A DNA stretch of 64,000 bases from Altericroceibacterium spongiae (GCF_003610805.1 NZ_RAPF01000006.1:248001-312000), one strand, 5' to 3'. Counted from the stretch's first letter, positions 1-9,396 are shown. Numbers and translations are program-made. The notes: generated by a model from the sequence alone, not told the origin.

Positions 1-1434
1 GCTGTCACCGAAGCTGCCATTAACCCCGCCCGAAAGACGATAAGTCTTGGCATTGGTGTAGGTCCAGCGCGGCTGGTCGGGCATGCCCAGCAGACGAGCC
101 GAATAGCCCCGTGCGGCATAGGGATTGTTGGGGTTGCGCGTGCCGTTGCTGGCATCGCAGCCCGAGCCGAGCAGGTTGCCCGAATCGTCGATTACGCCGA
201 CACCTTCACTGCAGACATAGGCCGGCAGATAGATACGGCTGATGGTGACACGGTCTCCGCCGGCAGCCGTGCGGCCGGTCCAGCCATAGGGAGCACTTCT
301 GTTGGCCGTCGTCACATTGTAATAGTTGAACATGAGGTAGGCTTCGGTGTCGTCACCGAGGCGGGCTGTACCGCGCAATGTTCCGCCGATACGCTTGGTG
401 CGCGCCGTATAGGCTTCGTAATCGTGCGTGAGATCCTGCTGGCAGACGACCGACGGGGCATCGGTATCGCCGCGCTGTGCGTCGGTCAGCGTAACGGAAT
501 CCAGCGGGCCACAGCCTGCTGCGGGATTGAGCAGTTCGAAATCCCCGAGCGGATCGTTATTGGGATTTGCGAAGGGCTGTACGAAATTGACGATGGTCGA
601 CTGGAAGCTGTTATAGCTGCCGTCCGCCTGAATGCCATTGCGAATATTGTTGGTCAGGCAGCCATCTTCGGTTGTGCCGCAGATCGAACTCTGATCGGCT
701 GTGCCCCACGGGCCTTTGCGGTCACGCAGGTCTACCGGCGAATTCTTCTGATATTCGAAATTGGCGTAAACATTGAAACCCTGATCGTCGAGATCGCCAT
801 AGCCATATGTGGCATTGAGGCGCGGCTCGTCGCCTTCGCCGCGCTGCGAAAGGCCCATAGAGGCGTCGAGGTGAAGGCCCTGAATTTCGCGCTTGGTGAT
901 CACGTTGACCACACCGGCGATGGCATCTGAACCATAGGTTGCCGAAGCACCGTCGAGCAGTGTGTCGACACGCTCGGTGATCGAGCCGGGCATGGAGTTG
1001 ATGTCGACAATGTTGCGCTGGCCGTCATCGGCAAGCGGGTAGTAAGCCGAACGCATGCCGTCGAACAGGGTCAGCGTGTAAGCATTGTTGAAGCCGCGCA
1101 GCGACGGTGCCGTGGCGCCGGTGGTGAAACCATTGCCCGACCAGCTGGCCGGAATGGTCCCGGCATTATTCGCGGTCAGCGTTTGCAGAGCTTCTGAAAC
1201 GGTCTTGATACCACGGTTGTCGAGATCTTCCGAAGTAACCGAAACAACCGGCGATGCGGTTGCAGCAGCGGGGTTGCGGGTAATCGAGCCAGTGACGATG
1301 ATGACGTTTTCGGTAGCCTGATCGTCAGCCGATTGTGCTGCTTCATCCTGCGCATAAGCGGGGGCGCTTAGCGCGGCAAAGGCAGTCAGGCTGGTCGCGC
1401 AGCAAAGCGTCGCCTTCCGGATGGATGTCTTCAC
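1..1434 (-). CDS. TonB-dependent receptor, 3' end cut off by the window
   Basis: The visible 478 codons encode the N-terminal half of an outer-membrane TonB-dependent receptor, which imports a ligand using TonB energy. A signal peptide ends near residue 28 (AYA-QD), then comes the TonB-box-like stretch NVIIVTGSI, a plug domain with the YGSDAIAGVVNVITK motif, and the first beta-strands of the barrel. I chose the GTG at 1434 because AAGGAC lies about 8 bases upstream; no better ATG precedes the signal peptide. The frame is open to base 1, so the C-terminus lies outside the window. It belongs to the same broad subfamily as the receptor at 51032. The ligand cannot be told from sequence. Confidence 0.9.
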   Translation of the reverse strand, partial: MKTSIRKATLCCATSLTAFAALSAPAYAQDEAAQSADDQATENVIIVTGSITRNPAAATASPVVSVTSEDLDNRGIKTVSEALQTLTANNAGTIPASWSGNGFTTGATAPSLRGFNNAYTLTLFDGMRSAYYPLADDGQRNIVDINSMPGSITERVDTLLDGASATYGSDAIAGVVNVITKREIQGLHLDASMGLSQRGEGDEPRLNATYGYGDLDDQGFNVYANFEYQKNSPVDLRDRKGPWGTADQSSICGTTEDGCLTNNIRNGIQADGSYNSFQSTIVNFVQPFANPNNDPLGDFELLNPAAGCGPLDSVTLTDAQRGDTDAPSVVCQQDLTHDYEAYTARTKRIGGTLRGTARLGDDTEAYLMFNYYNVTTANRSAPYGWTGRTAAGGDRVTISRIYLPAYVCSEGVGVIDDSGNLLGSGCDASNGTRNPNNPYAARGYSARLLGMPDQPRWTYTNAKTYRLSGGVNGSFGDS

Positions 1435-1726
1435 GTGAGTGTCCTTAATTTTTTAGTCCCGCAAGAGTGGCATATTTGTCATCTGTGCGGGCCTGCCGTT
1501 GAAGAGCCTCGAATATGGGGGGAGCCGGGCTCGAATGGCGGACTTGTTGCGCGCCACCTTTCGTCTTTCAATACGTTTCACACAACAAATGGACACATTC
1601 TGAAAGCTTGTGGTAATCCTGCAACAAAAGTGAAATGTTTTGTGAGCGATTAGAGTTTCTTTGAGAATGGTCGGCGAAGAATGCCGCAGGTTATATTTTG
1701 GTTTGGTTACCAATGGTTTGCGGCTT

Positions 1727-1753
1727 ATTCGCCTGAGCGCTCAGGTGACGAAT
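1727..1753. repeat. Nested inverted repeat in the promoter region of the receptor gene
   Basis: A perfect 14-bp palindrome CCTGAGCGCTCAGG (1732-1745) is flanked by the inverted arms ATTCG (1727-1731) and CGAAT (1749-1753). It lies in the 461-bp gene-free stretch 1435-1895. There is no T-run, so an operator is as likely as a terminator. A smaller odd palindrome, TTGGTTACCAA, lies at 1703-1713. I see no gene in this stretch. Confidence 0.45.
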
Positions 1754-1802
1754 GAGGTGCTGAGCTGTCGTTCGCAGGTTCGGGATGCTTGCGGGCAACA
1801 CC

Positions 1803-1820
1803 TGCCCGGCTGACCGGGCA
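1803..1820. terminator. GC-rich hairpin downstream of the di-heme peroxidase gene
   Basis: TGCCCGG (1803-1809) and CCGGGCA (1814-1820) form a perfect 7-bp stem with a CTGA loop, about 75 bases beyond the stop of the peroxidase gene read on the minus strand. No clear T-run follows, so termination is only a suggestion. Confidence 0.35.
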
Positions 1821-1895
1821 CGCTGAACCGGATACTCCTGGTTCAAGGTGTATTCGGTGATGAGTCGCTCCTACGCGGCTGCGTTTTGATCCGTT

Positions 1896-2978
1896 CTAAA
1901 GCGTCTTCAAAAATGCGACGATGGCATCCCGTTCATCGGGGGAGAGCTCCCGCTCACGAAGAAGCGGGTCGGGAAGAGGTGGAGGTGCCCTGGTGGTTTC
2001 GCTTTGTGCGGAACGGTCTTTCCCGCCGCCGGCGGCATAGAGATTCACCAATCCGCGCAGATGCGGGAAAATGCCATTATGCATGTAGGGGCCGGTACGG
2101 CTGACGCCGCGCAGCGAGGGCGTGCGGAAGCGGCCGACATCCAGCGGTTTCCCGGTGACTGCAAAGCGACCCACATCTTCGCGTTTGCGGCCATAAAAGC
2201 TGATGCCGAGATTATGATATTTCCGGTCGCTGAATAACGGCCCGCTATGACAATTGGCGCAACCCGCCTTGGTGCGAAACAGATGGAGACCCCATAGTTC
2301 TTCGTCATCGAGCGCTTGCGTTCCCTGCGAAAGAGCCCGGTCCCATGTGCTGCGTGGCAGTCGGATCGAGCGTTCGAAGGCGGCGATGGCAGCGGTAATT
2401 TCTGCCATGGTGACAGTCCTTACACGATAGGCCCTGGCAAATGCTGTGCGATAATCGGGATCGGCATTGATCCGCTCTTCCACCAGCGCAGCCTGAGCGG
2501 CCATCTCTATCGGGTTGGCAATCGGCAGATGGGCCTGATCTTCCAGCGAAGGGCTGCGCCCGTCCCAGAACAGCTCTTCCATATAAGCAGCGGTGAACAG
2601 GGACTGCGCGTTGCGCGTTCCGGTCTGGCGATTGTGACCGAAAGAAACCGGCAATCCATCGCCCCAGCCAAGGCGGCGATTATGGCAGCTCTCGCAGGCG
2701 ATCTGGCCGGAAGCGGAGAGGCGTGGATCCTTGAACAGCTTTTCACCCAGCGCCACCCGTCTGGCATCCGGACCCGTGGCTTGTCCGGGGCGAGGGAGCG
2801 GGCCGAATTCCTGAAATGCCGCTCCCGGTTCAAGCTGTGGAGCGGGCCAGCTTGCCACCGGTCCGCCATAGGCTGCACGCAGCCATTCGATATCTGCGTC
2901 ATTGTGTTCCTTGCCGGCGGCGGCCAGCAGAAAAAGCGCACAGGCAAAAGCGAATAGCAGGCGTGCAGCTTGTGGCAT
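1896..2978 (-). CDS. MauG/MbnH-like di-heme cytochrome c peroxidase
   Basis: A 360-residue exported protein of the bacterial di-heme cytochrome c peroxidase/MauG superfamily. A signal peptide covers about residues 1-21. Two c-type heme sites are present: CESCH (95-99) and CANCH (240-244). The motif PYMHNG (297-302) supplies the family's conserved Met/His region, and WDGRSPSLEDQA follows the first heme, as in MauG/MbnH-type members. Such enzymes reduce peroxide or oxidise a protein partner in the periplasm. The gene starts 9 bases after the stop of the upstream receptor gene, so the two are co-transcribed. No MbnP-like partner (four-Cys copper protein) is next to it. Whether it is a peroxidase or a protein-modifying MauG-type enzyme is open. 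Confidence 0.9.
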   Translation of the reverse strand: MPQAARLLFAFACALFLLAAAGKEHNDADIEWLRAAYGGPVASWPAPQLEPGAAFQEFGPLPRPGQATGPDARRVALGEKLFKDPRLSASGQIACESCHNRRLGWGDGLPVSFGHNRQTGTRNAQSLFTAAYMEELFWDGRSPSLEDQAHLPIANPIEMAAQAALVEERINADPDYRTAFARAYRVRTVTMAEITAAIAAFERSIRLPRSTWDRALSQGTQALDDEELWGLHLFRTKAGCANCHSGPLFSDRKYHNLGISFYGRKREDVGRFAVTGKPLDVGRFRTPSLRGVSRTGPYMHNGIFPHLRGLVNLYAAGGGKDRSAQSETTRAPPPLPDPLLRERELSPDERDAIVAFLKTL

Positions 2979-2987
2979 GAGACCGCC

Positions 2988-5513
2988 TCAGTAGCGGTAT
3001 TTCAGACCGAGCCAGAAAGAGCGCCCCATCTGATAAGGATTGCTGATACTCACCGAATCCTTGGATGGAATAGTATTGAACAGATTGCTGACCCGAACAT
3101 CGGCCGTCAAAGTGCCGGCAGTGCTGCGCAGAACGTCGAAGCGGGCATTCAGATCGACATTGATGCGGTCGGGATATTTGACGACATCATACACATCGTA
3201 ACGTCTGCCATCGATTGTCTCGTTGATGTTTATATCTTCTATCTGGCTGAAGCCGTCGCGATAGCGCAGATTGACATTGGTGGTCAGCCGGTCATCCAGC
3301 CACAGAGCGCTCCAGCTCGCATTGACGATAAAGGGGGACGCAAATTCCATCCGCTGATTGCGATTGAGCAGATCCACAAGGCTGATGATTTCACCGTTGA
3401 AAACGACATCGACATCCTGCTCCGTCAGGAGGAACGATGTTTCGAGATAATTCTCGGTGTCGGACTTGGTTTTGCTGAAATTGGTGTTGATCGCAAAGCT
3501 GTGTTTACCCACCTGGCGCAGCCATTCCAGCGAGAGGCCGCGATAGGAGCTATGCCCGTCATTGGTCATTTCATAAAATCGCCGGGTGGTTATATCGCCG
3601 GTTTCCAGCACATATTCTTCCTGCTTGCGCAGCGATCTGGCGAATTCTTTTTTCGTCTTGCGATAGATGCCTTTAATGCGGGCCGTTCCGCCCAGCAGCG
3701 GAGCGCCAAGCGATGCGGTCAGTTCGTCTGAATAGGGCGTGTCGAGTTCGCTGGATGAATAGCCGCTCGGGACGCTGGTCTTCGAAAGATACCAGTCACT
3801 GTCGGAAACGACATATTGGTCCCCCACATAAGTTCCCCGTCGCTCATAGCTGAAATTATCGGGATATTGCTCGCGAATAGCGTAAGCCAGCATGGACCGG
3901 CCGTAATAGCGGTTCGCACCCAGTGTGACTGTCCAGCCCGGTGCGGCATTCCATGTGGCAGCAAGGCGCGGCGCGATATTGTGATTGCCGAGAAAGCTCT
4001 CATAATCGTAGCGCAGACCCGCGCGCAGATCGACCGGGCCGAGATAGACATTATATTCCATCCAGGCCGCGACATTGTCGAGGTCTATATCCGCAGTGTA
4101 AGCGCGATATTCACCATAAGTCCCCAGCGCATATTCGCCCGTAACGCATGTCAGGCTGTCGCCATCGGCGCAGACAATACTGGCCGGATAGATCGGATTT
4201 TCATTTTCATCTTCAACGAGAGCCGAACGGTAGGCCCTATAGGTTTGCGGGCGCTCACGCAGAGCGTTTATATGCTGATAATCAAGGCCGCCCCGCAATT
4301 CGCCGGGGCCAAGATCATGCGCCATGCGGGCTGACAGATTATACGTATCCTGCTTCTGGTCGAGATCGCCGAAACCGCCCTGTGTGCAGGAGGCGTTGGA
4401 ACAGAAATTGCCGTTCGAACTGTCGGACGGGATGTTGTAATTGGTCGGCGGTGCCTCTCTGCTGCTGTCGCTATGAGCAAAGCTGGCCTTGATAGTCCAG
4501 CGCAGATTGCCGGTCGCGGCCAGCTTGAGGCTGGCTGCGAGTCCGCCGCCCTTGGTGGTGATCAGATTATTGATTCCATTTTGGTGGGCCGCTTCGCTTT
4601 CATATGGAGAATAGGTCAGCTTGCCGCTCAGTTTGAGGTCGGGCTGAAGGTCGTAATCGCCGCTTAGCATGAAATTATCGCTGATACTGTGGCGGTATCC
4701 GGGTTCATAATTATAATTAGCCGAGCGGTAATAGAGCACGTCCGCGCGGGACCGGTTGACGCCGAAGATCAGCCCGCCTTTGTCGGAAAGCGGGACATCC
4801 ATGGTTGCGCCGAAGCGCCATTTGCGAAAATCCGGCGCTTCGGGGAGGGGATCGCCGCTCGCATCGAAGGAAGCCTGTGTCCCGTTGGATACGACGTAAT
4901 TGACCAGTTCGTCAGACGTATAGCTGACATGGGCACTCGCTCCCCATTCGCGGCGGGAATCCCTTGTCTGAATGTCCAGAGCGCCGCCGGTAAACCGACC
5001 ATATTCGGCCGATATGTTGGAATCGCGCAAAGTGACGGCACCGATCAGTTCGCTGTCCAGCCAGAGGGTCTGGGCGGAATTGCCCGCCACTTCGTTTATG
5101 CTGACAGGGCTATCTTCGTGTACGTCGAAGCGGCTATTGGCATCGATTCCGTCGATCGTGATCAGATTATCATATGTCCGTCCGCCGGATATCGAGATTT
5201 TCGCCGGATGCAGATCCTGAATTGTTTCCGGCTCGGCCAGCCCTTCATGGCGATCGAACTGAACCGTCGGAAGGATCTTGAGCAACTGATTGACATCACC
5301 CGATCCGGGCGTGCGCGCTTCGATTTCCTGACGATCGATTGTCGATACGCCGCTGTCATTGCCGTGGCCGGGCGCGTAGGCTCCGTCCACTCTATCGCCT
5401 TCCGCCACTGCTTCAGGGAGGATTTCGGAAGCGTTTCCATCCTGTGCATAGGCAGCGGGAGCCAGCGCGATGATGGCGGCTGTGCTTGCCAGCGAACTTC
5501 CGAAAAATCTCAT
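2988..5513 (-). CDS. TonB-dependent receptor, probably iron-regulated
   Basis: An 841-residue outer-membrane receptor with a signal peptide ending near residue 23 (AYA-QD), a plug domain (roughly 50-190, with GGRTYDNLITIDGID), a long beta-barrel and an aromatic C-terminus (GLKYRY). It would import a ligand such as a metal chelate into the periplasm. It sits between a TonB gene (upstream) and a di-heme peroxidase gene (9 bp downstream). A Fur-box-like dyad lies about 60 bp before its start codon, which points to iron control and to a promoter of its own. Two Cys-bearing extracellular loops (around 'FCSNASCTQ' and 'VCADGDSLTC') are visible. The ligand is not determinable; copper or heme is also possible. 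Confidence 0.92.
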   Translation of the reverse strand: MRFFGSSLASTAAIIALAPAAYAQDGNASEILPEAVAEGDRVDGAYAPGHGNDSGVSTIDRQEIEARTPGSGDVNQLLKILPTVQFDRHEGLAEPETIQDLHPAKISISGGRTYDNLITIDGIDANSRFDVHEDSPVSINEVAGNSAQTLWLDSELIGAVTLRDSNISAEYGRFTGGALDIQTRDSRREWGASAHVSYTSDELVNYVVSNGTQASFDASGDPLPEAPDFRKWRFGATMDVPLSDKGGLIFGVNRSRADVLYYRSANYNYEPGYRHSISDNFMLSGDYDLQPDLKLSGKLTYSPYESEAAHQNGINNLITTKGGGLAASLKLAATGNLRWTIKASFAHSDSSREAPPTNYNIPSDSSNGNFCSNASCTQGGFGDLDQKQDTYNLSARMAHDLGPGELRGGLDYQHINALRERPQTYRAYRSALVEDENENPIYPASIVCADGDSLTCVTGEYALGTYGEYRAYTADIDLDNVAAWMEYNVYLGPVDLRAGLRYDYESFLGNHNIAPRLAATWNAAPGWTVTLGANRYYGRSMLAYAIREQYPDNFSYERRGTYVGDQYVVSDSDWYLSKTSVPSGYSSSELDTPYSDELTASLGAPLLGGTARIKGIYRKTKKEFARSLRKQEEYVLETGDITTRRFYEMTNDGHSSYRGLSLEWLRQVGKHSFAINTNFSKTKSDTENYLETSFLLTEQDVDVVFNGEIISLVDLLNRNQRMEFASPFIVNASWSALWLDDRLTTNVNLRYRDGFSQIEDININETIDGRRYDVYDVVKYPDRINVDLNARFDVLRSTAGTLTADVRVSNLFNTIPSKDSVSISNPYQMGRSFWLGLKYRY

Positions 5514-5572
5514 TTTTGCCCCTTATGGTATGACTATGAAGCCGGCGCACATAGGGGAGAGATTATGCTACT

Positions 5573-5591
5573 GCAAGTTATTATCAATAAC
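5573..5591. promoter_or_regulatory. fur box: Fur-box-like operator
   Basis: GCAAGTTATTATCAATAAC matches 14 of 19 positions of the classical Fur-box form GCAAATGATTATCATTTGC. Within it, 5577-5591 is an exact dyad (GTTATT-N3-AATAAC). It lies 60 bp upstream of the receptor start at 5513 and after the tonB-like gene, so it most likely controls the receptor-peroxidase transcript. Confidence 0.6.
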
Positions 5592-5638
5592 TTTTCGGCC
5601 TGGCTGTGGAGATGAGTGTGCAAACCGGAAAAGTGGCG

Positions 5639-6421
5639 TCACGGGCGCTGCTTATAGGTCAATGGAATCTCGAAATTGCGCGGTATTCTCTGCGGTGGGT
5701 GAGGGAAGGGAGCCGCCGCTGCGAGATGCCGTAAACCGGTCCTGTCGAGCACCGAATATCCCGATGTCCTGCTGATATGCGCTGCACGTAATTGCCCGCG
5801 GCTATCGACCGTGAAACCAACCACCACGGTGCCGGCGATATTCTGGCGGCGCAGAATATGCTCATAGCGTTGTTTCCTCCTGATCTTGCGATAGACCAGC
5901 TGGCCATAAGTGTCGCTGTGGCCGCTGCGCGAAGCGATGCTCCTGCTTGCTTTCTGGTCTGCATTGCCCTGCGGCGCGGAACCGATGGTGCGTGGCTCAG
6001 GGACTTTTCCGGGGAGGCGTGGCATGGCGGGAGAAGCCAGTGGCGTGGCATCCACACTGATGGTGACGGGCGAGGGAAGAGCGGTTTTCGGCTTGGCTGT
6101 CGCTATGTGAGAGTTTTCAGCCGGGCGCGAAGCGGAGGCTTTGCTGTTGCGAGTATCGGCCTGTTTCGATCGATTGGTGCTTTTCGACGGTGGCGCCTTG
6201 TCAGCATGGCTGGCCGATCTTTCCTGCCGGGGCGTTTGCACGGCAAAGCTGACAAGCGTCTGGCTGGCCTTGCTGCCGGTCCGGCTGATGATCTGGATCG
6301 ACAGAAAAGCGAACAGCGCGAAGGCCGGGATCGCTATGGCGAGGAGCAGCGAGGATAGTCGTTCTGCAAGGCTGAGAGAGGATTCGCTATAATACATGAA
6401 CCGGATAACGCGCTTAACCAC
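5639..6421 (-). CDS. TonB-family energy transducer
   Basis: A 260-residue protein with a single N-terminal membrane segment (about residues 22-46, LLLAIAIPAFALFAFLSIQI), a long low-complexity periplasmic linker rich in Ser, Ala, Lys and Pro, and a C-terminal TonB fold (about 180-255, with GTVVVGFTVDSRGQL). It carries inner-membrane proton-motive energy to outer-membrane receptors. It is the first gene of a minus-strand cluster tonB-like / receptor / di-heme peroxidase, 125 bp upstream of the receptor, and is a dedicated TonB for it by context. ExbB/ExbD are not nearby. The start is GTG at 6421; an in-frame ATG at 6397 is an alternative. Confidence 0.85.
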   Translation of the reverse strand: MVKRVIRFMYYSESSLSLAERLSSLLLAIAIPAFALFAFLSIQIISRTGSKASQTLVSFAVQTPRQERSASHADKAPPSKSTNRSKQADTRNSKASASRPAENSHIATAKPKTALPSPVTISVDATPLASPAMPRLPGKVPEPRTIGSAPQGNADQKASRSIASRSGHSDTYGQLVYRKIRRKQRYEHILRRQNIAGTVVVGFTVDSRGQLRAAHISRTSGYSVLDRTGLRHLAAAAPFPHPPQRIPRNFEIPLTYKQRP

Positions 6422-6604
6422 TGCTTCTCAGACTGCGACCCCCTTCCGTACCGGGTGACAAGTCCGCGCCGTTCCTTGCGCGAGCTTGCCGGATACCGAC
6501 TTCAGAGAGGTGTAGTCGAGGTCTTTAATGATATTGCGATGTGATTGCAATTGATGCGGTGTGGTTCAGCCGTTCCGCCAGAGCTGGCGTTAAAAGCGCG
6601 TGTG

Positions 6605-8578
6605 TCACTGCCCGCCGCCATGGGCGTGTCGCTTTGCGTCAGGGGTTTGTCCCCCGGTGGATGATGCCAAAGCGAGGAACTGGGTCACCGGCAGTGGTTT
6701 TGAAATGTAATATCCCTGAAGAAGCTCGCATCCCATGGCCCGGAAAGAGGCTGCCTGCTCGCCTGTTTCCACTCCCTCGGCTACGCAGGAGAGTTGTAAT
6801 GTCTGGCACAGGCTGACCACGGCCAGGGCAATCGAATTGCTGTAACTGTCCTGCAATTCGCTGGCGAAGCTCTGATCGATCTTTACGCGATCCAGCGGCA
6901 GGCGATGCAGGTTGCTGAGGCTCGAATAACCTGTACCGAAGTCATCGAGGGCAATCTTCATACCGGCGCGCCGCAGCTTTCGCAGCGCATCGACGGCGGA
7001 ATCGACATCGCGCATGACTGCCGTTTCCGTCACTTCGATCCACATCCGCCCCGGATCGAGGCCGCTTTCACGAACTGCCAGAAGAACGCGTTCCATAGTA
7101 TCCGGAGAGTTCAGGTCGCATGCCGAGATGTTCACAGAAACGGAGAAGTTTTCCGGAAGCTGTTTCAGAATTTTGAGCGCTCTTTCGATAACCGAAAGCG
7201 TGATCCGATGGATCACTGAGCTGCGCTCTGCAACCGCGATAAATTTATGGGGGGGAACCGGGCCCAGTCTTGCATTTGTCCATCTCACCAGCACTTCGCC
7301 GCCGACGATATCGCCCGTGGTGCTTTTGGAGATCGGCTGCACGCATACATAGAGATCGTTCTCGACGTTTAACGATCGTAATTCCACCTCGATCTTCTGC
7401 TCCGCACGCACGAGCGTGTCGAGATCCCTGGTATATGTTACGAGCGATCCCGGCATGTGCCGTTTGGCGTGATACAATGCCTGATCCGCGCGTTCCCACA
7501 ATTCCCGTTCAGACAACTCGGCTTCCGCAAATGGCGCCAGTCCGATCGAAACACCGACTGAAAGTTCCCGATCATCGAGAAATATCGGTGCAGCCACACC
7601 CTGACACAGCCGCTCTCCCAGTCTCTCGGCTTCGGTGGATGGAAGGTGGATCAGAATCCCGAATTCGTCGCCGCCCAGACGATAGAGGGTTGCGTAAGGA
7701 CCGACGATCTTGCGAAGCCGATAAGAGATCTGTTGCAGCAACTGATCGCCGATGTGATGGCCGAATGTGTCGTTGACGGGCTTGAAGCGGTCGAGGTCGA
7801 TGACGCCAACCGTCGTCGTGCCGACGCGGGTGGAATCGGCTGTCAGTTCCGACAGGTCTTCGAGAAATCGGCGCCGGTTGGCGAGCTGGGTTAACGTATC
7901 GGTATGCGCGAGCGTATGATTTTCTTCATTCAGGCGCACCATTTCGTCATGTTGCCGCGCGAGCTTTTCGCGTGCGGCAACTTCGGTGCGGAAACTTTCG
8001 AAGCTGTTGAACAGCACTCGTAAAAGCACCAGCACCACCAGCAGCACATTAGCCGCCAGTGCTGCGAAGGTCATTCGTCCCTGCGCAATCAGCGAGATCA
8101 GAAAACCGGGGAGCACGCATGCGGAAACCACCAGGGCGGCTTGCGGGAGATGGAACAGGCAAAAAATGCAGGCGACGACGGTCGTTGAAATATACAGGGC
8201 GATCTGAGCCTGCTCGACCGGACCTCCATATTGCAGGAATGATAAAGCCCAGATGACATAAGCTGTCGAAGACGCTGCGGCCAGCCATGTCACCGTACGG
8301 AGCTGCCGCCTTGCTTCCTCTGGTTCGGGGATCGGTTTCCGTCTGATGCGAACCCAGTAGATCAGCCGGACGGAGGTGGCACTGAACAACACTGCCGGAA
8401 TGCTGAGTGTGAGCAGGAGGGGAGCGGTTTGCGACTGAGACCAGGCGATCGAGATGGAGTTGATGAGCAGCAGGCTGTAAAGAAGCGGCAGCTGCCGCCG
8501 CATCTGAGCGATCTGCGCCTGTGCCAGTATAGGATCTCGACCGATCTCTCGAAACCAACCGAACAGGCTATCAAGCAT
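6605..8578 (-). CDS. Membrane GGDEF-EAL protein (c-di-GMP turnover)
   Basis: A 657-residue inner-membrane signalling protein. About five or six hydrophobic segments occupy residues 30-190, followed by a short coiled region and a GGDEF domain (about 222-385) with an intact GGDEF at 302-306. An EAL domain follows (about 395-640) with EVL in place of EAL (428-430), DDFGTG (545-550), KIDQSF, AEGVET and LQGYYISKP. EVL is a tolerated variant and the other catalytic motifs are kept, so phosphodiesterase activity is likely. The RxxD inhibitory site normally just before GGDEF is absent. It may make, degrade or sense c-di-GMP. It is transcribed alone. Confidence 0.93.
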   Translation of the reverse strand: MLDSLFGWFREIGRDPILAQAQIAQMRRQLPLLYSLLLINSISIAWSQSQTAPLLLTLSIPAVLFSATSVRLIYWVRIRRKPIPEPEEARRQLRTVTWLAAASSTAYVIWALSFLQYGGPVEQAQIALYISTTVVACIFCLFHLPQAALVVSACVLPGFLISLIAQGRMTFAALAANVLLVVLVLLRVLFNSFESFRTEVAAREKLARQHDEMVRLNEENHTLAHTDTLTQLANRRRFLEDLSELTADSTRVGTTTVGVIDLDRFKPVNDTFGHHIGDQLLQQISYRLRKIVGPYATLYRLGGDEFGILIHLPSTEAERLGERLCQGVAAPIFLDDRELSVGVSIGLAPFAEAELSERELWERADQALYHAKRHMPGSLVTYTRDLDTLVRAEQKIEVELRSLNVENDLYVCVQPISKSTTGDIVGGEVLVRWTNARLGPVPPHKFIAVAERSSVIHRITLSVIERALKILKQLPENFSVSVNISACDLNSPDTMERVLLAVRESGLDPGRMWIEVTETAVMRDVDSAVDALRKLRRAGMKIALDDFGTGYSSLSNLHRLPLDRVKIDQSFASELQDSYSNSIALAVVSLCQTLQLSCVAEGVETGEQAASFRAMGCELLQGYYISKPLPVTQFLALASSTGGQTPDAKRHAHGGGQ

Positions 8579-8728
8579 TCATAATCCACCCTCTCAGATG
8601 AAGTGCCACCAGAGAGTTAAAACTCTATGAAGAATAAGGTTTTTCGGGTCTAGCGGAAAGAGCGAGGAGCCGGCCCATGGTTCTTTCCACTTCGTTCCGA
8701 AAAACAGGCAGGCAGCATAAGGTCAGTG

Positions 8729-9076
8729 TCACGGATCGTGCACCGCCCGGCTATCCCCGGGGGCCTGTGCGCGGTCGAACTTGCCGTAATCCCTTGCCAC
8801 CTGTGCAATGCGCAGCCGGTAATCTTCGAAAATTTCGGCGCGACCTCTGGATTGCGCCGCTCTGTGTGCATGGAGCATGCGCCAGCGCTGCACTGCGCTT
8901 TCATCCTCGAAAAAGGACAGCGACAGAATTTTGCCGGGGTCACTCAGACTCTGGAAGCGCTCGACAGAGAGAAATCCTTCCACCTTTTCGGCCAGTGGCA
9001 GCATTTTGGCAGCGATAGCCAGATAGTCATCGCTGCGTCCGGTGGCCGGGCGCACTTCGAAGATCACGGCGATCAT
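8729..9076 (-). CDS. ABM-type (antibiotic biosynthesis monooxygenase-like) small protein
   Basis: A 115-residue protein with the ferredoxin-like dimeric alpha/beta-barrel pattern of the ABM superfamily: an N-terminal strand IAVIFEVRP, then GFLSVERFQS and ILSLSFFEDESAVQRWR. Members include cofactor-free monooxygenases, heme-degrading enzymes and proteins with no known activity. The gene overlaps the preceding NIPSNAP gene by 4 bp (ATGA), so they are translationally coupled. An ArsR-type regulator is divergent. The last 20 or so residues are polar and probably disordered. The substrate is unknown. Confidence 0.8.
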   Translation of the reverse strand: MIAVIFEVRPATGRSDDYLAIAAKMLPLAEKVEGFLSVERFQSLSDPGKILSLSFFEDESAVQRWRMLHAHRAAQSRGRAEIFEDYRLRIAQVARDYGKFDRAQAPGDSRAVHDP

Positions 9077-9396
9077 GAGCGGCGCTCATGCGGTGCGGAA
9101 GCCAGTTTCAGCCATGTCCGGCTTTCTTTGAGGATGAATTTTTCATCCTGAGCGAAATTATAGTTTTCCCGCCCCAATGGATCGGCTTCCAGCCGCGCGC
9201 GATAGGCTTCGTATTCGGCCAGATTTTCGACATTGTAGATGCCATAGGCCAGTGTCGAAGAGCCTTCATGCGGCGCAAAATAGCCGATCAGATCGGCACC
9301 GCAACGCGGAATGGCCTGCCCCCAATTGCGCGCATATTCGACGAACTGGGCCTTTTTGGTCGGGTCGATCTGATATTGAATAATACAGGTCAGCAT
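9073..9396 (-). CDS. NIPSNAP family protein
   Basis: A protein of about 107 residues of the NIPSNAP/dimeric alpha-beta-barrel family (MLTCIIQYQIDPTKKAQFVEYA at the start, GYFAPHEGSSTLAYGIY in the middle). The longer frame opens at 9420, but AAGGAG lies 8-9 bases before the ATG at 9396, so I place the start there; the extra residues would be translated from the ribosome-binding site itself. It forms a two-gene operon with the ABM gene, overlapping it by 4 bp, and is divergent from the ArsR regulator at 9470. The biochemical role of this family in bacteria is largely unassigned. Confidence 0.82.
   Translation of the reverse strand: MLTCIIQYQIDPTKKAQFVEYARNWGQAIPRCGADLIGYFAPHEGSSTLAYGIYNVENLAEYEAYRARLEADPLGRENYNFAQDEKFILKESRTWLKLASAPHERRS

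Noticed and set aside
1896-2978. A complete MbnH/MbnP-type pair
   Set aside because: Only the di-heme protein is present; no four-Cys MbnP-like gene lies nearby.
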